Shown: positions 32,701 to 42,545 of the stretch, piece by piece
Layout of the letters: every line of letters begins with the position of its first letter
How positions within the stretch are numbered: the stretch's first letter is position 1
Origin: Nematopogon swammerdamellus
Lineage: Eukaryota > Arthropoda > Insecta > Lepidoptera > Adelidae
Reading direction: 5' to 3'
DNA: 64,000 bases
Assembly (NCBI GenBank): GCA_946902875.1
Contig: OX336343.1
Span: 13,451,361 to 13,515,360, forward strand
Made by a program: the position numbers and the translations under genes
The notes under the pieces: model-generated
The model's input: the letters and a program-made list of their open reading frames with translations, nothing else
Database searches by the model: none
Told to the model about the DNA's origin: nothing

Positions 32701-33289
32701 TTTTCTTTGAACATCGCTTCTCTCTGGAATTGTATTAACGACCCCACTACTTGTCAGTCATTAGCGTTTCTACCGAATCGAAGGCGCGTCAGGGTGGCGG
32801 AGGCGGGTGGCGGGGGCGCGGTGCGGGCGGTGCGGGGGAGACGCCGTGCCCTCGCGGTGATCGATGCTCGTAGCTTCCGAACAGGATGAAATTAGGCATT
32901 CCACGTGCAATTTGCGCTCTTTGAAATATCGAGTATTAAGAAATGCTGATGACGCGATTTGTTCGAAGGCGCACAAGTCAAAAGAAGAGCTTTAATTTTT
33001 CAGGTAGGCAGGCGCTGAATTAATATCGTTCCCTTCTAGTCGCTCCTTGCCTAGCGCGGCGCCGGGCGAAGGTGAAGGTTGCCCGTTCTCTTTAATTAAA
33101 TCGTTACTGCGCTCATTTTGGACCTATACTATATAGATATGTTGACGTTTTGTATACATTAACAATCAGGGAACTATCCACAAATTAGTAGATTCTCGCT
33201 TGAATAAGGAACATCAATTAGTAAGAACGGAGCATTGTTGCGTTTTGTATAGAGTTCCGGTTAGCACAGACAATTCCGATCGGGTGGGA
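32701..33289. other. no gene seen
   Basis: A G/C-rich patch at 32785-32855 (ggtggcggaggcggg) with open frames on both strands; otherwise unremarkable. Confidence 0.4.
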
Positions 33290-33372
33290 GATAGCGTCGC
33301 GTCGGCGGCGCGGCGTCGGGCCGGTAGTAAGAGAGGCCGAACGAGGCGCCGCGTCTCGGTGCAATTCCGAGG
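33290..33372 (+). other. possible non-coding first exon with donor
   Basis: A CpG-rich segment (gcgtcgcgtcggcggcgcgg ... cgaggcgccgcgtctcgg) ends in attccgaGG followed by GTAAGTTTTT at 33373. That is a near-ideal 5' splice site with the exon ending at 33372. The start is arbitrary, no ORF is claimed and no partner acceptor was identified. Confidence 0.25.
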
Positions 33373-33545
33373 GTAAGTTTTTCCTTTGAATCTTAAAGAG
33401 TTAACGGAATGTGAAGAAGCGCTCTCGATGAAACTGGATCGGTTCGAGGAAAGTTTTTAAAGTTTAAATCAAATTTACTAAGGGCACTCGAGCCGTTTTC
33501 GTAACTACGATACCCGGCATTTTGTTACTGATGCGGTTCACTAAC

Positions 33546-33742
33546 CAACACTGTACTGTGAAGAAACAGCGTACAGCGCCACACGCGCAGCTTCTCGGCG
33601 AACATCAGGCGGTCCAGCTCTTTGCATTCAGAGTTCACGTTCACGCACCGCGTGAGATCTCGAATCGTCGAAGTATGCTCTCGAACGCTTGTTAAGTTCG
33701 AGCCCTCTGATGTCTGGAACCTCGGAGCTCCAATCAAAGCTC
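33546..33742 (-). CDS. candidate internal exon, unrecognised
   Basis: On the minus strand a pyrimidine-rich stretch ends atttatcataatttcacag at 33743, a good 3' splice site. A frame follows with strongly coding-like third positions in its second half. It includes VNSECKELDRLMFAEKLRVW and then RCTLFLHSTVL. A usable donor GTTAGT begins at 33545, which would end the exon at 33546. If unspliced, the frame stops at about 33525. A second frame from the same acceptor (SFDWSSEVPDIRGLELNKR) is open for about 30 codons, so the phase is uncertain. No start codon, no known domain. It may be a host exon or an old gene fragment. Confidence 0.35.
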
Positions 33743-34936
33743 CTGTGAAATTATGATAAATGTGAATAAAAATTAGGCGCCTACGGTATTTGTGTAGTTC
33801 ATTATCAGAGAGCTGTCTTCGAGATGAACGTTGCTAGCCAGTAATTACCTGAACAACATTCAAGTAGGCAATCGAGTGTGCGGCACCGGGGCGCGGGGGC
33901 GGGGTCCGCTCTCCGCGGCCCGACGAGCTCACGCCAGAATCATTGTTCAGGGGTCTGGAAAATTAACTTCGGGAGTAAAGACCGGCGCGCGCCGCAATCA
34001 AGTTTCCAAACGGCCTTTCTGAGAGAATATTTGAAAAACTAGTACCCAAATATGATCAAAACAACCTATGCATACGTTCTACATACCTATGTATGTATAT
34101 GCAGTTATTTACTAATTTATTTCATAATTAATTAAAGGCAAATATGATACCGAAAAAAATACACTTTCGCGCTAAACAGACTTTCACCAAAGAGTGGCTA
34201 TTTTCCAATATTTACTTGGAGGTATCATCAGTTTACACAGGAAAATTTGTTTCACCAATTTTTATTTTAACGTTGACACCCACTTGAAAAGCTTACCCAG
34301 AGAAAACCTGTATGCCTTGCTGGCTTTGTAATTAATAGAAAATCGGTCAAGTATGAACATTATTGTATTGTTTGTAGAGAATTCAAACAATGTAAATTAG
34401 CGACTACCCGATTACCCGACTGATAACTGTAAATACCTACTGCTGATAATGCTGACTATAATTCTTAGGCAGAATAGAGAATCACTGAAAAAAAAAACCG
34501 AACCTAAACAAATTGCCAAGAAACAATTTGAGGTCAATTTAAGAAATAAATATTTTAGGGTCTTAGTTAGACCTCAAATCTCACCTATGACAGACGAACA
34601 GACAGACGAAAGAACGCAAGTGCGGACAGCAATGTTTCTTCATAAGGGTTCCGTTTTCGCCGTTCCCGTGCTAAATTGTAAAAATGGAGTGAGCAAGAGG
34701 GTTCATAAGTTTAATCTCAACGCAAATTTAACGTTAGGAGCGCGCTGAAAGTGTTATGCTTACGATGTTGTGCTTGTTAACGACTTAGCGCTAAGAAAGC
34801 TAATTTCTATTCAGGATCAATACAATCCTCTTGTCAGGAGACGGCGACGGCTGCGGTGCGGCGAGGCGCGTGAGGCAGCGCGGGAGGGGGTGCGGCAGCG
34901 AAGTAGCGGTGGATATGCTAATCTCGCTAGCAACAC
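33743..34936. other. no gene seen; family H relic
   Basis: A GC-rich patch lies at about 33880-33930. At 34556-34660, tttagggtcttagttagacc, then acgaacagacagacgaaag and gcaagtgcggac, looks like a rearranged family H copy. A CpG-rich patch lies at 34840-34905. No exon called. Confidence 0.45.
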
Positions 34937-35147
34937 TTAAGGGAACTCGCTAAAAATAAGCCAGGAGACATGTCCACCACCTTCGCTAGAGGATGCACGC
35001 TGTATGTCGATAATTGAGCAGTTTGAGTCTTTTACGCGTTTACACCAGATCCTTCCTTCCAAAGCAGGTCGCTTATATCCAGCGATCACCTCCTCGGTGT
35101 CGAACCCAGTATCTGAAATGGCATCAGTATCACCACGACCTAATATA
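34937..35147 (-). CDS. unrecognised ORF fragment
   Basis: The minus-strand frame ends at TAA 34939-34937. The part not overlapping the adjacent LINE reads GRGDTDAISDTGFDTEEVIA, then YKRPALEGRIWCKRVK and ends WLIFSEFP. Acidic then basic, with varied codons and no low-complexity run, so it reads like real protein. A possible 3' splice site (gatgccatttcag) precedes ATACTGGG at about 35114. It abuts a LINE on the other strand and could be a transposase or gene fragment. No family was identified. Confidence 0.3.
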
Positions 35148-35515
35148 AGCTTCCGGCGTGACATTAATAGCAAGACCAAGCTGACCTCTCAGAAGCAAGC
35201 AGGGGTACTCAACAAAGTGCGGCGGTACCTCGCGCCGGGCCTAAAACAGTTTTATAAAACGCAGATTAGGTCTTGCTTGAGGAGTACTGCCACACTTGTG
35301 GGCGGCTCAACTGAATACCAACTTTCGCCGCTAAACTCAATCCAGGGTCATGCCGTGCGACTGGTTAATGAACCTGAGGCGTACCGCGATTTAGGTTGCA
35401 ACTCGTAGGGATGTCGGCTCTCTAAGTGTGTTCTATCACCTATTTCATGGAGAGTGTTTGGAGGAAATGTTTAATGCAATTCCGCATCCCCACCCCATTC
35501 CACCTTCGCACTACG
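35148..35515 (+). pseudogene. LINE G reverse transcriptase C-terminal piece 1
   Basis: Frame reads LNKVRRYLAPGLKQFYKTQI, then EYQLSPLNSIQGHAVRLVNE to a stop near 35408. After a frame change it continues with GSLSVFYHLFHGECLEEMF. This is the same thumb region as in the LINE at 11354 (compare LTLYKAQVRPVMEYCSHLW), but the MEYCSHLW motif is degraded to LRSTATLVGG here, and frameshifts are present. Confidence 0.75.
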
Positions 35516-35742
35516 CGTACTTAACTTTCTAGGTGGTAACGTTTATCCCGACCGGGTTGGTACCACCGCACTGAATGAAACGTCGGTCGCAACTGCTATG
35601 TGTTTTCCGTCCAGTTCAGTGTAGCCGACATGAAACGAACTAAAGCACTGACATGACACCTACTTTACCCGGTGTTATGGGTTGACATCATGGATGTTGT
35701 ACATGGGTGATGTAAACAACCGTATCAGTTTCCATAAAAAAA
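35516..35742 (+). mobile_element. SINE-A, 5'-truncated, nested in LINE G
   Basis: Starts within the shared core (ctaggtggtaacgtttatcc, gggttggtaccaccgcactg) and ends gtatcagtttccataaaaaa. It lacks the tRNA/5S head. It separates the two halves of the LINE reading frame. Confidence 0.88.
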
Positions 35743-36060
35743 CTGGTCAGAGAATGCACCGCTATAGGTATAATCGACTTACCACAGATGAATACCATCC
35801 GGTTCTGTAGGTCATTTATTCACAGAACCGGGAAAATGTGGAGAACGCACTCCCTTCTTAATCTACATATGTATTTCCCTCTAAATACAGTACACATAGT
35901 ACAGTCTATTGGGTTTTTCAAAAGGGGCGTGGAAAGGCTCCTGGCAGGTCGATATGGCATTCGAAATCCACCTGCATCACAGAATGTCAATTTGCATCGT
36001 TGGACACTTAGTACTCGTAGGCGGATGCCATATGTCGCGCTATCCAAAATAATGAAAAAT
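35743..36060 (+). pseudogene. LINE G reverse transcriptase C-terminal piece 2
   Basis: Continues the LINE after the SINE: NTIRFCRSFIHRTGKMWR, then GFFKRGVERLLAGRYGIRN. These are the terminal R-F-x-R-S-F and F-K-R-x-V-x-x-x-L-x-G-R landmarks of this LINE group. The frame ends at about 36063. The ATG at 35788 is not a biological start. Confidence 0.75.
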
Positions 36061-36065
36061 TAACT

Positions 36066-38101
36066 AACTCAGTCTTCTGTCAAACATCGGCCAGACCTGA
36101 CCAGTGCAGGCACTCCTATGGGAATTGATTGCACGCGACGCGTCGCATCGGCAAAAGCAATACATGACCGGCAAAAAAGAAGGGTGACCATGTTGAGCCA
36201 ATTAATGGGTTATTTAAAGTACAATAAAATTGTGTTTCCCAGTTTCACCATCTCCCAAGTACATTATCTCATAGGGCTCAAGCACATACTTAATGCAGGC
36301 GCGGTCTGCGTGCACCGTTCATGTGTGTTGAGATTTTACCTACGCATTCTTGCGGTGCATTTTTGCACCCATCAACCAAAAGTTTGAAATGGGCTTGAAG
36401 CGCGACCGTTGAGTAAATGTTCTAACGCTTCAGATTTAAGAACAATTTTTCTTCGATTGAGCTTTGATAACAATTAGGTACATCTATTCTAGAAATATAT
36501 AGTACTAAGTGCATCCTCGTAAAACCAAACCAAAGCTGTGACTATTACCAAAGTATTGAAATCCGTTGCGACGAGCTATCGTAGCCAGCGAGTGTGAAGC
36601 GGCGCGATGGCACATAGTCCACTGGGACTGGAGGTCGCACTTTTTATACGGAAAAATTGTATTTCATATTCACAGACAGTTCAATACTCGGGAGAGCGAC
36701 CCGGCCAGCTAACTCGCTCACGAGTTTTCAGCACGTTGTCGAACTTCGTTTAATTTTTTTTTATGTTTCTATATTGACTTTACGTGAATGTTTCCAATCT
36801 TCATTTATGAATATAAAACCTTTTGCTTTTAGAATTCCCAAAAACATGACGTTATTCGGTAAAATAAAATATACCTATGAGTAAACAACGAAACGCTTCT
36901 ACAAAAATTATTTAAGTAATTTTGCCCTGAGCTACGCTCGCTTTAAATGTTCTGTTTGCTAAGTCGGAACACAATCTAATCCCATATGAAATAGTAAGTT
37001 AGGTGACCTTATTTATCTGTTTAAGTAACAGTACCTACCAAGCAGACAACAGACACATTCGCAACATTCTAATGAATTTTACAGAGCACTTCTTGGTCGA
37101 TCTTCTTCGATCTGTATGTATTATTATGTCCAACTGCAATTACACTTTTACTGCTACCCTGCAGCGTTCTCTCGGCCTTTCGACGGCGGGCGACCGAAGC
37201 ACGGCGGCGGCTTCGACTATGCATACTGTAATAATTCCGTGATTTTATCAACATTCCCCTGCAGCAGGGTAACGCGCCCGCGCCCGGCGCGGTGCGGCGG
37301 CGGCGGGGGCGGTTGTTTATTCATAGTGCGCGTGTTGTTTATCTATTTCTTCGTTGGCGGCCATTTGTTACTTCGACTTTACCCTCATAAATTGCGATTA
37401 AGCAAACATTTAGAAGGACGATCGCGACACCGCGTGCCTCGCCCACCGCCCCGCCGCTCCGCCCCTGCGTCTTACTCGTCCTCTTATTTCCCTTTATTTC
37501 CGAAAGTGTTGGCGTCATAAATCATTTGAATATGAGAAATGACCGGTCGGTTCTTTGCCTTGTGGAAATGACGAGCCGCTTTTTATGTTTTATTTATTTT
37601 TTTCAAGTGACTTTGTCCGGCGGGGCGGGGCGGGGCGGAGCGGGCTGGGGCGGGGCGGAGGGCGTACTCCGGCTCGATGAGCAGACAGTTTCCGGTTGAG
37701 GGAAGCATCCGGTGACCGTTATTTATATTGGGCTTTTTCCAGGAATTTCGGTAGTTTTATGTTTTATGAGGCACTCAGTAATAAGTAGCTGAAAATGATA
37801 ATCAGTTCTGGCAATAAAATATATGAATACGGATAACAAATGTTTTATTATTTTTTTATTTATTGTTTTTTTTTTAGGATTACGACAAAACTGTTTTCTG
37901 TGCAGGTGATAATAATTCAGTAGTTAAATTTACAGTCCAAAGTGGTGTTATAACGAATAACAAACCTTTTGAATATTGAAAATCATAAAATAATCACGCA
38001 GGCACAAAAGCAAACGAAACGAAAACACAATTTATTCGATTGTGTATTATTTGAGTTAAGGAGATTATACCAACGAAAAATACGAATATCCTAAAATAGG
38101 T
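36066..38101. other. no gene seen; CpG/GC-box rich 37180-37680
   Basis: AT-rich to about 37170. Then CpG-rich sequence contains cggcgcggtgcggcggcgg (37284 region), a GGCGGCCATTTG word at about 37355 and a run of GGGGC units at 37618-37663. The words cctcataaatt, gcgtcataaatcatttgaat and tttatttattttt are homeodomain-type AT words. Together this looks like a regulatory region, by inference from composition only. Frames here give Pro/Arg-rich peptides and are not called. Confidence 0.4.
37618..37663 (+). repeat. GGGGC-unit tract (GC boxes, G4-capable)
   Basis: Several GGGGCGGGGC units with GGAGC and GGCT interruptions. At least four G-runs of three or more on the plus strand could form a G-quadruplex. 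It also matches Sp1/KLF-type GC boxes. Confidence 0.8.
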
Positions 38102-38855
38102 TTTTTTTTATTGCTACTGGACTGGGTGGCTCTGTCCGAGGTCGCAACCTCAGGCGCAGCAAATTTCACCCCCGAGGAGGTGCCAGTCCGGCTTGGAGGT
38201 GGACTAATGTTGCTGGGGAAAGGCTATTAACCCGCGATTTGAAGATCTGTGGATTGTAGGAGTGGGGGAAGATATTTCCTGGGAGCCCGTTCCACACCTT
38301 TGCAGTGCGGCACAAGGACGATTTAGAGAATCGTGCAGTTCGAAGAACTCTTCTGTTCACTACAAACGGGTGTTCCGCGAGAGTATGGCGGGTTTGGCGA
38401 AGGCGAACAGGAGGAGGAGGGATAAGGGAAGCAAGTTCGTCAGAGAAGCGGCCATAGTAGTACCGATAAAACAGGCTCAATGACCCAACGATACGTCTGT
38501 GCTTTAGAGGTTGAAGGTCCTTTGTGAGTACGGAGTCACCAATGAGGCGAATGGCTCGTCGCTGAATAGAATCCAAGGCTGAAAGAAGGTACTCAGGGGA
38601 ACCCTCCCAAAGATGACTGCAATATTCCATCACCGGTCATACTTGTGCTTTGTAGAGTGTAAGCAGTTGGACCGGCGCGGCGTGAAAAATCGCCGACAGC
38701 GGTAAAGGACCCCTAATTTTCGAGACGCTAGTTTCGCCTTGGACTCTATGAACGATCGAAACCCAACGTCCCTGGACACCTCCATACCCAGGACGCCCAG
38801 ACTACCATAGTTGGGGACTTGGCTGCCCTGAAAAGTGGTTTGGAGAGGAAACGGT
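38102..38855 (-). mobile_element. 5'-truncated LINE, copy 2 (Jockey/CR1-like)
   Basis: Minus-strand copy of the LINE at 11339-12206. The 3' end at 38102 is a T-run then attgctactggactgggtgg. The 5' truncation lies near 38855 (gtttcctctccaa on the minus strand), inside the region still present in copy 1. A shorter third copy lies at 60868-61061. Confidence 0.92.
38166..38670 (-). pseudogene. LINE reverse transcriptase C-terminal region, copy 2
   Basis: The open part, 38633 to 38166, starts MMEYCSHLWEGSPEYLL and ends SLSPATLVHLQAGLAPPRG. It is nearly identical to copy 1. The codon for the arginine in KAQVRP is TGA here (AQV-stop-PVMEY), so the upstream part of the frame is separated. IQRRAIRLIGD, VWNGLPGNIFPHSYN and FKSRVN are intact. 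The catalytic palm is absent. Confidence 0.9.
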
Positions 38856-38944
38856 ACTAATTTATTAATTGTATTTTGGAGTTTGAAGGTCTAGACAAGC
38901 GAGCCCCCTCGAGCGCAACAACTCGAAAGCGTTCAGCATTGTAT

Positions 38945-39130
38945 ATTGTATTTAGAAAGAAAGAAAGAATGTTTATTTTACAAGTGTGAAGATTAGAAAA
39001 AATTATCTGGCACAACCTATGCCGCGACACATCAGCTCAGTACTGAGGCTGTGTGTGCGGCGCTGATTTTAAGCCAGTCCCGTGTGACAATCAGCCATTT
39101 AAAATACATAGCAATTTTAAAAAGCCGGAC
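38945..39130 (+). repeat. probable LINE 3'-end relic
   Basis: agaaagaaagaatgtttatt, then tgtgcggcgctgattt and aagccagtcccgtgtgacaa. The aagaaagaa...tgtttatt opening also occurs inside the SINE tail at 39380. I infer a retroelement tail; no protein is left. Confidence 0.4.
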
Positions 39131-39294
39131 ACCGTAACTTAATTCTTAAAATTTTTTTAACTAATTTTTTGTTTACATAATTTACTCATTCCCTCGCTCA
39201 TATCTATTGTATTGTGTAAGTATGTGAATTCTTGGATATTTGGGCGGTCACTTTTGCCGTACCTAGGCTGATTTTTTTAAATAGTTACAACCCA

Positions 39295-39462
39295 GGAAAT
39301 GAAATTAATGGAAGCACTGACATGGCACCTAGTTCACCCGGTGTTATGGGCTGACATAACGGATGTTTTAGGTGATGTAGCCAAAAAAAGAAGAAAGAAA
39401 AAGAATGAAAAATGTTGTTTATTGTCATTACACAATGCCAAACGTGTCAGTTTCCATAAAAA
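39295..39462 (+). mobile_element. SINE-A 3' fragment with internal insertion
   Basis: The SINE-A tail (agcactgacatggcacctag to gtgatgtagcc) is interrupted at about 39383 by a ~55-bp A-rich/aatgttgtttattgtcat segment. It resumes with aaacgtgtcagtttccataa. In complete copies gtagcc and aacCgtgtcag are contiguous. Confidence 0.82.
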
Positions 39463-40217
39463 ACCTCATTTAGGTGTTTCACACACAGATATTTATTTCG
39501 CCTAAAATGTTAATTTATTTTAATTGACGCAAAATACTACTATGTTATAATACGATACGATCTAATTACGATGTTATAGTTTAGCTTGTGCTAACACACA
39601 AGTAGACCAAAAAATTTAATGGGCCGCTGACAGATGTATTGGTGTTTTGCCAAAAAAAATTCTTCTACATGAAACTACCTAGGTACCAACAACGCAATTT
39701 TATTAGAACTTGACAATCAGTCCTTCCGAAACAATCATCCTTCTTCCTTAGACATCAGTGGTGGGTGCTGCATGTTGGACAATCGTCTGAGAGCAAGGTG
39801 TCCGCATACTGTCCTGCCTGCAGTTTGCTCTTAATGACATTCCGGCACTCAACGACATTTGCTTTCATAGTTTGGTTCAGTTGAGAAAAATATGTCTAAA
39901 AATTCCTCCTAGATGTGCCACAGAGAAAAGATTAAGTAAAGTTAAATGTTCGCAGTTTTGCATCTGAAGTCAGGGTTTTTGCTGGTCATACTTACAAGGA
40001 ATAAATATGGCGACCCTACACGGAGAGGTCACAACGGAGCCCTGATTTATTCCCGCTTGATTTCTTTTTGTGGTGATATCTCAAGAGTGGTGTTTACACA
40101 AGCAAATAGCCGCGCGACAGCGGCGAAACTGAGAGAAAATATTCATCTCGAAATTCTAATAAATCAAATTATAGAACTGGAACCGGCTCGACGAGCAGAT
40201 TAAATTATATTATTATA
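39463..40217. other. no gene seen
   Basis: Mixed AT-rich sequence. The frame 39946-40203 has no motif and ends at the border of the TIR element. Confidence 0.45.
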
Positions 40218-40384
40218 TAAGGTGCTTCGTTATTCATGTCAAATGTTTCGGGAGGGTTACATACACACTCAAATAAACACGTTACGCAAAAAAATTATAT
40301 GTTTTTAGCATTACTTTTCGAGAAATTTAACAAAACATGTTTGCTACCTAAGTATTAAAAGGTTCAACCTGTGTGTAACCTGTG

Positions 40385-40570
40385 CTTGCATTGTACGGGG
40401 TCAATGACCGTACTATGTTCAAACTCAGAACGCTGTTTGTTGTAAGTAAGTCACAAGGTCACTAGACCTTTGTGTAACAGTAGGTAGCTTGCATTGTACG
40501 GGGTCAATGACCGTACTATGTTCAAACACAAGAACAGCTGTTTGTTGTAAGCAAGTCACAAAGTCACTAG
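40385..40570 (+). repeat. tandem duplication, two ~80-bp copies
   Basis: cttgcattgtacggggtcaa, tgaccgtactatgttcaaa ... gtcacaaggtcactag occurs at 40385-40465 and again at 40488-40570 with minor changes, inside the outer TIR element. Confidence 0.92.
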
Positions 40571-41764
40571 CGCGCCGCCGCTAAAAAACTAGCCACCTAC
40601 CTACCTACCTACGTGTGCGGTGTGTGTGCCTACGTTTCGTGTTTGGCAAGGGTCTATAGCAGTGGCGGTTCCCCAGGTGAAGCAAGTGAAGCACCGCCTC
40701 ACTTAATTATCTTGAGGTAAAGAAAAAAAAACATTTCAAAATATCATGAAAGAATATATAAAAAAATTCTATCCGATCCGTCAGAACATTAGCGCAGCGG
40801 CGCGGCGGTGCGAGGAGGCGTGGAGGCGAGGAGACGGCGGCGGCGGGGTGCCGCGCGGAGGTGGTGCGAGGGGGGTCTTTAGAGGCGCGCGCGACGAAAT
40901 ACTCGGCTCAGCGCCAAATATGTGTTAGTGCATACAATACACATGCATGAGCATGACTCACCACTACACAGCACGCACACGCACACAGACGTGACGTGCG
41001 TGCGGCATGGCATATGGTGAGTCACTTCACCTCCGCTCCGTCCGGCGCGGCGCCGGACCGTTTCGACTGATATCGCTTCACTACGCCAATAGAGAACAGT
41101 TTGACCTTGAAGGCTTCGTATGTAGGGAGTAACTGAGGCTCTGTTAAATGCCGCCGGACGAGACATATATATCCAACCATTAGAACGCAGAGCGAGATGA
41201 GGCGTTTCACGACGTCACATTCACGCTTTCTAGTGTTGCCAAGTCGGGTTGTTTTACCTCCGGAGTTGGGATGTTTTCTAACATTAATGGTAATGATTTT
41301 TTTTTGGTCAGACTCGGGATATTTGGTCTAGATATTATGTATTTTCATTAGTGAGTTACTTTTCGTTTTGTTAGATAGAACACACAAGGCTGCAAGGTGG
41401 CAAAATTATGTCCGAAACTTACTTGTAAAAGTAATATTTATATTAGTAATAGAAATATAAAAGGAATATAAAAAAATTATAAATATACCAATTAAACCTA
41501 AATGATCGAAATAACCATTACTTACCAATAATAATGGTAGGAATTAACCACTGGTGGAATTAAAGATAGAATACAAAGTATGACAAAATACCGCGTAGAT
41601 GAAAATGGTTCTATTGAATAGAAGTACTAGTCGAAAACGCCTACTAATTTTAATGGCTGGCTGGACTAGAAGTATTCTTAGAAGAGGCTAACGCTATTCA
41701 TTCGAATTCAGTACCTTTTTCATTTCATCAGGGAGGTCTAGCTCGCATAGCGTAAGCAACACTG

Positions 41765-41935
41765 AACACCAGCCGTCCGTCGCTCGGGCGGGAGGCGCGC
41801 GCCGCCGCCGCTTCTCCGCGCCGCGCGCGCTGACGGCCGGCCGACCCGCCCGGCCGAGCCGATCAGTCAGTTCAGTCCATTCGTCGAGAGAGGTTGACTT
41901 GACGCATTCGAAAAACGCGCGCTAGCGCGCGAGTC
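41765..41935 (+). promoter_or_regulatory. CpG island with consensus Inr and DPE
   Basis: TCAGTC at 41863-41868 fits the arthropod initiator TCAKTY exactly. With its A (41865) as +1, positions +28 to +32 (41892-41896) read GGTTG, which fits the DPE consensus RGWYV at precisely the required spacing. Upstream is a TATA-less CpG-rich island. A 16-bp palindrome CGCGCGCTAGCGCGCG lies at 41916-41931. Direction of transcription would be plus. It lies inside hAT 2 and could be the old transposase promoter or captured host DNA. Confidence 0.45.
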
Positions 41936-42117
41936 GATCTTAATATTTTTTTTTACTTTCTCTAAACTAAAACTGCGCTTAGGTACCTTACAACTCGAGA
42001 GATTTTGATTAAGTATATAAACAAACAAATTTATATTTTCACGAAATTTAATGTTTGAAATGGAACCGGCGTTAGATATTAGGTACTTTACTTTATTGAT
42101 AATAAAGTAAAATAATA

Positions 42118-42325
42118 TCTACCTCTTAGTAGGGTTTATCCCGCCCGGATTGGTACCACCGCACTGAATGAAACGTCGGTCGAAACGGCTATGTAAATAG
42201 TTCGTGTTTTCCGTCCAGTTCAGTGTAGCCGACATGAAATGAAGGGAAACACTGACATGGCACCTAGTTTTCACCCGGTGTTATGGGCTGACATCACGGA
42301 TGCTGTAGGTGATGTAGCCAATCGT
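42118..42325 (+). mobile_element. SINE-A, 5'-truncated, nested in hAT 2
   Basis: Starts ttagtagggtttatcccgcc and runs through ggttggtaccaccgcactga, cacctagttttcacccggtg to gatgtagccaatcg. The head is missing. Confidence 0.88.
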
Positions 42326-42337
42326 TTACTTGTAGGT

Positions 42338-42545
42338 AAAACAATGGCACATGTCGCGCTATCCATAAAAAAGGGTTTATTGATAAGTTTCAATGAATTT
42401 TTATTAGTCATTTCTATGTTATATTTATTTGTCTTGAAATGAAATGAAAATGAAAATATACTTTATTGCACAAAAAGTGACAAAAGGCGGACTTAAGGCC
42501 TAAGGGAATTATCTGGGATTGTGAGTAGGGTAGATACACAGTAAT
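42338..42545. repeat. LINE tail pieces inside hAT 2
   Basis: atggcacatgtcgcgctatc at about 42343 matches the 3' end of LINE family G (36026 region). A second piece, gaaaatgaaaatatacttta, ttgcacaaaaagtgac and ggcggacttaaggcctaagg at 42434-42520, resembles another LINE 3' end. No coding remains. Confidence 0.55.

Larger units (their letters stand above)
35148..36065 (+). mobile_element. LINE family G, 5'-truncated, interrupted by SINE-A
   Basis: The 3' part of a Jockey/CR1-like LINE. Coding remnants lie on both sides of a SINE insertion at about 35516-35742. The 3' end is ccatatgtcgcgctatccaa, aataatgaaaaatt. Further 3' ends of the family lie at 25443, 53737, 62266 and possibly 19497 (minus), and a tail at 42338-42375 (+). 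Confidence 0.8.

Noticed and set aside
32517..32889. Arg/Ala-rich frames in the CpG block
   Set aside because: Open on both strands because of GC-rich tandem repeats; no start context or domain.
38262..38483. 73-codon plus-strand frame
   Set aside because: Antisense shadow of the LINE reverse transcriptase remnant; the same shadow occurs in copy 1 at 11822-12112.
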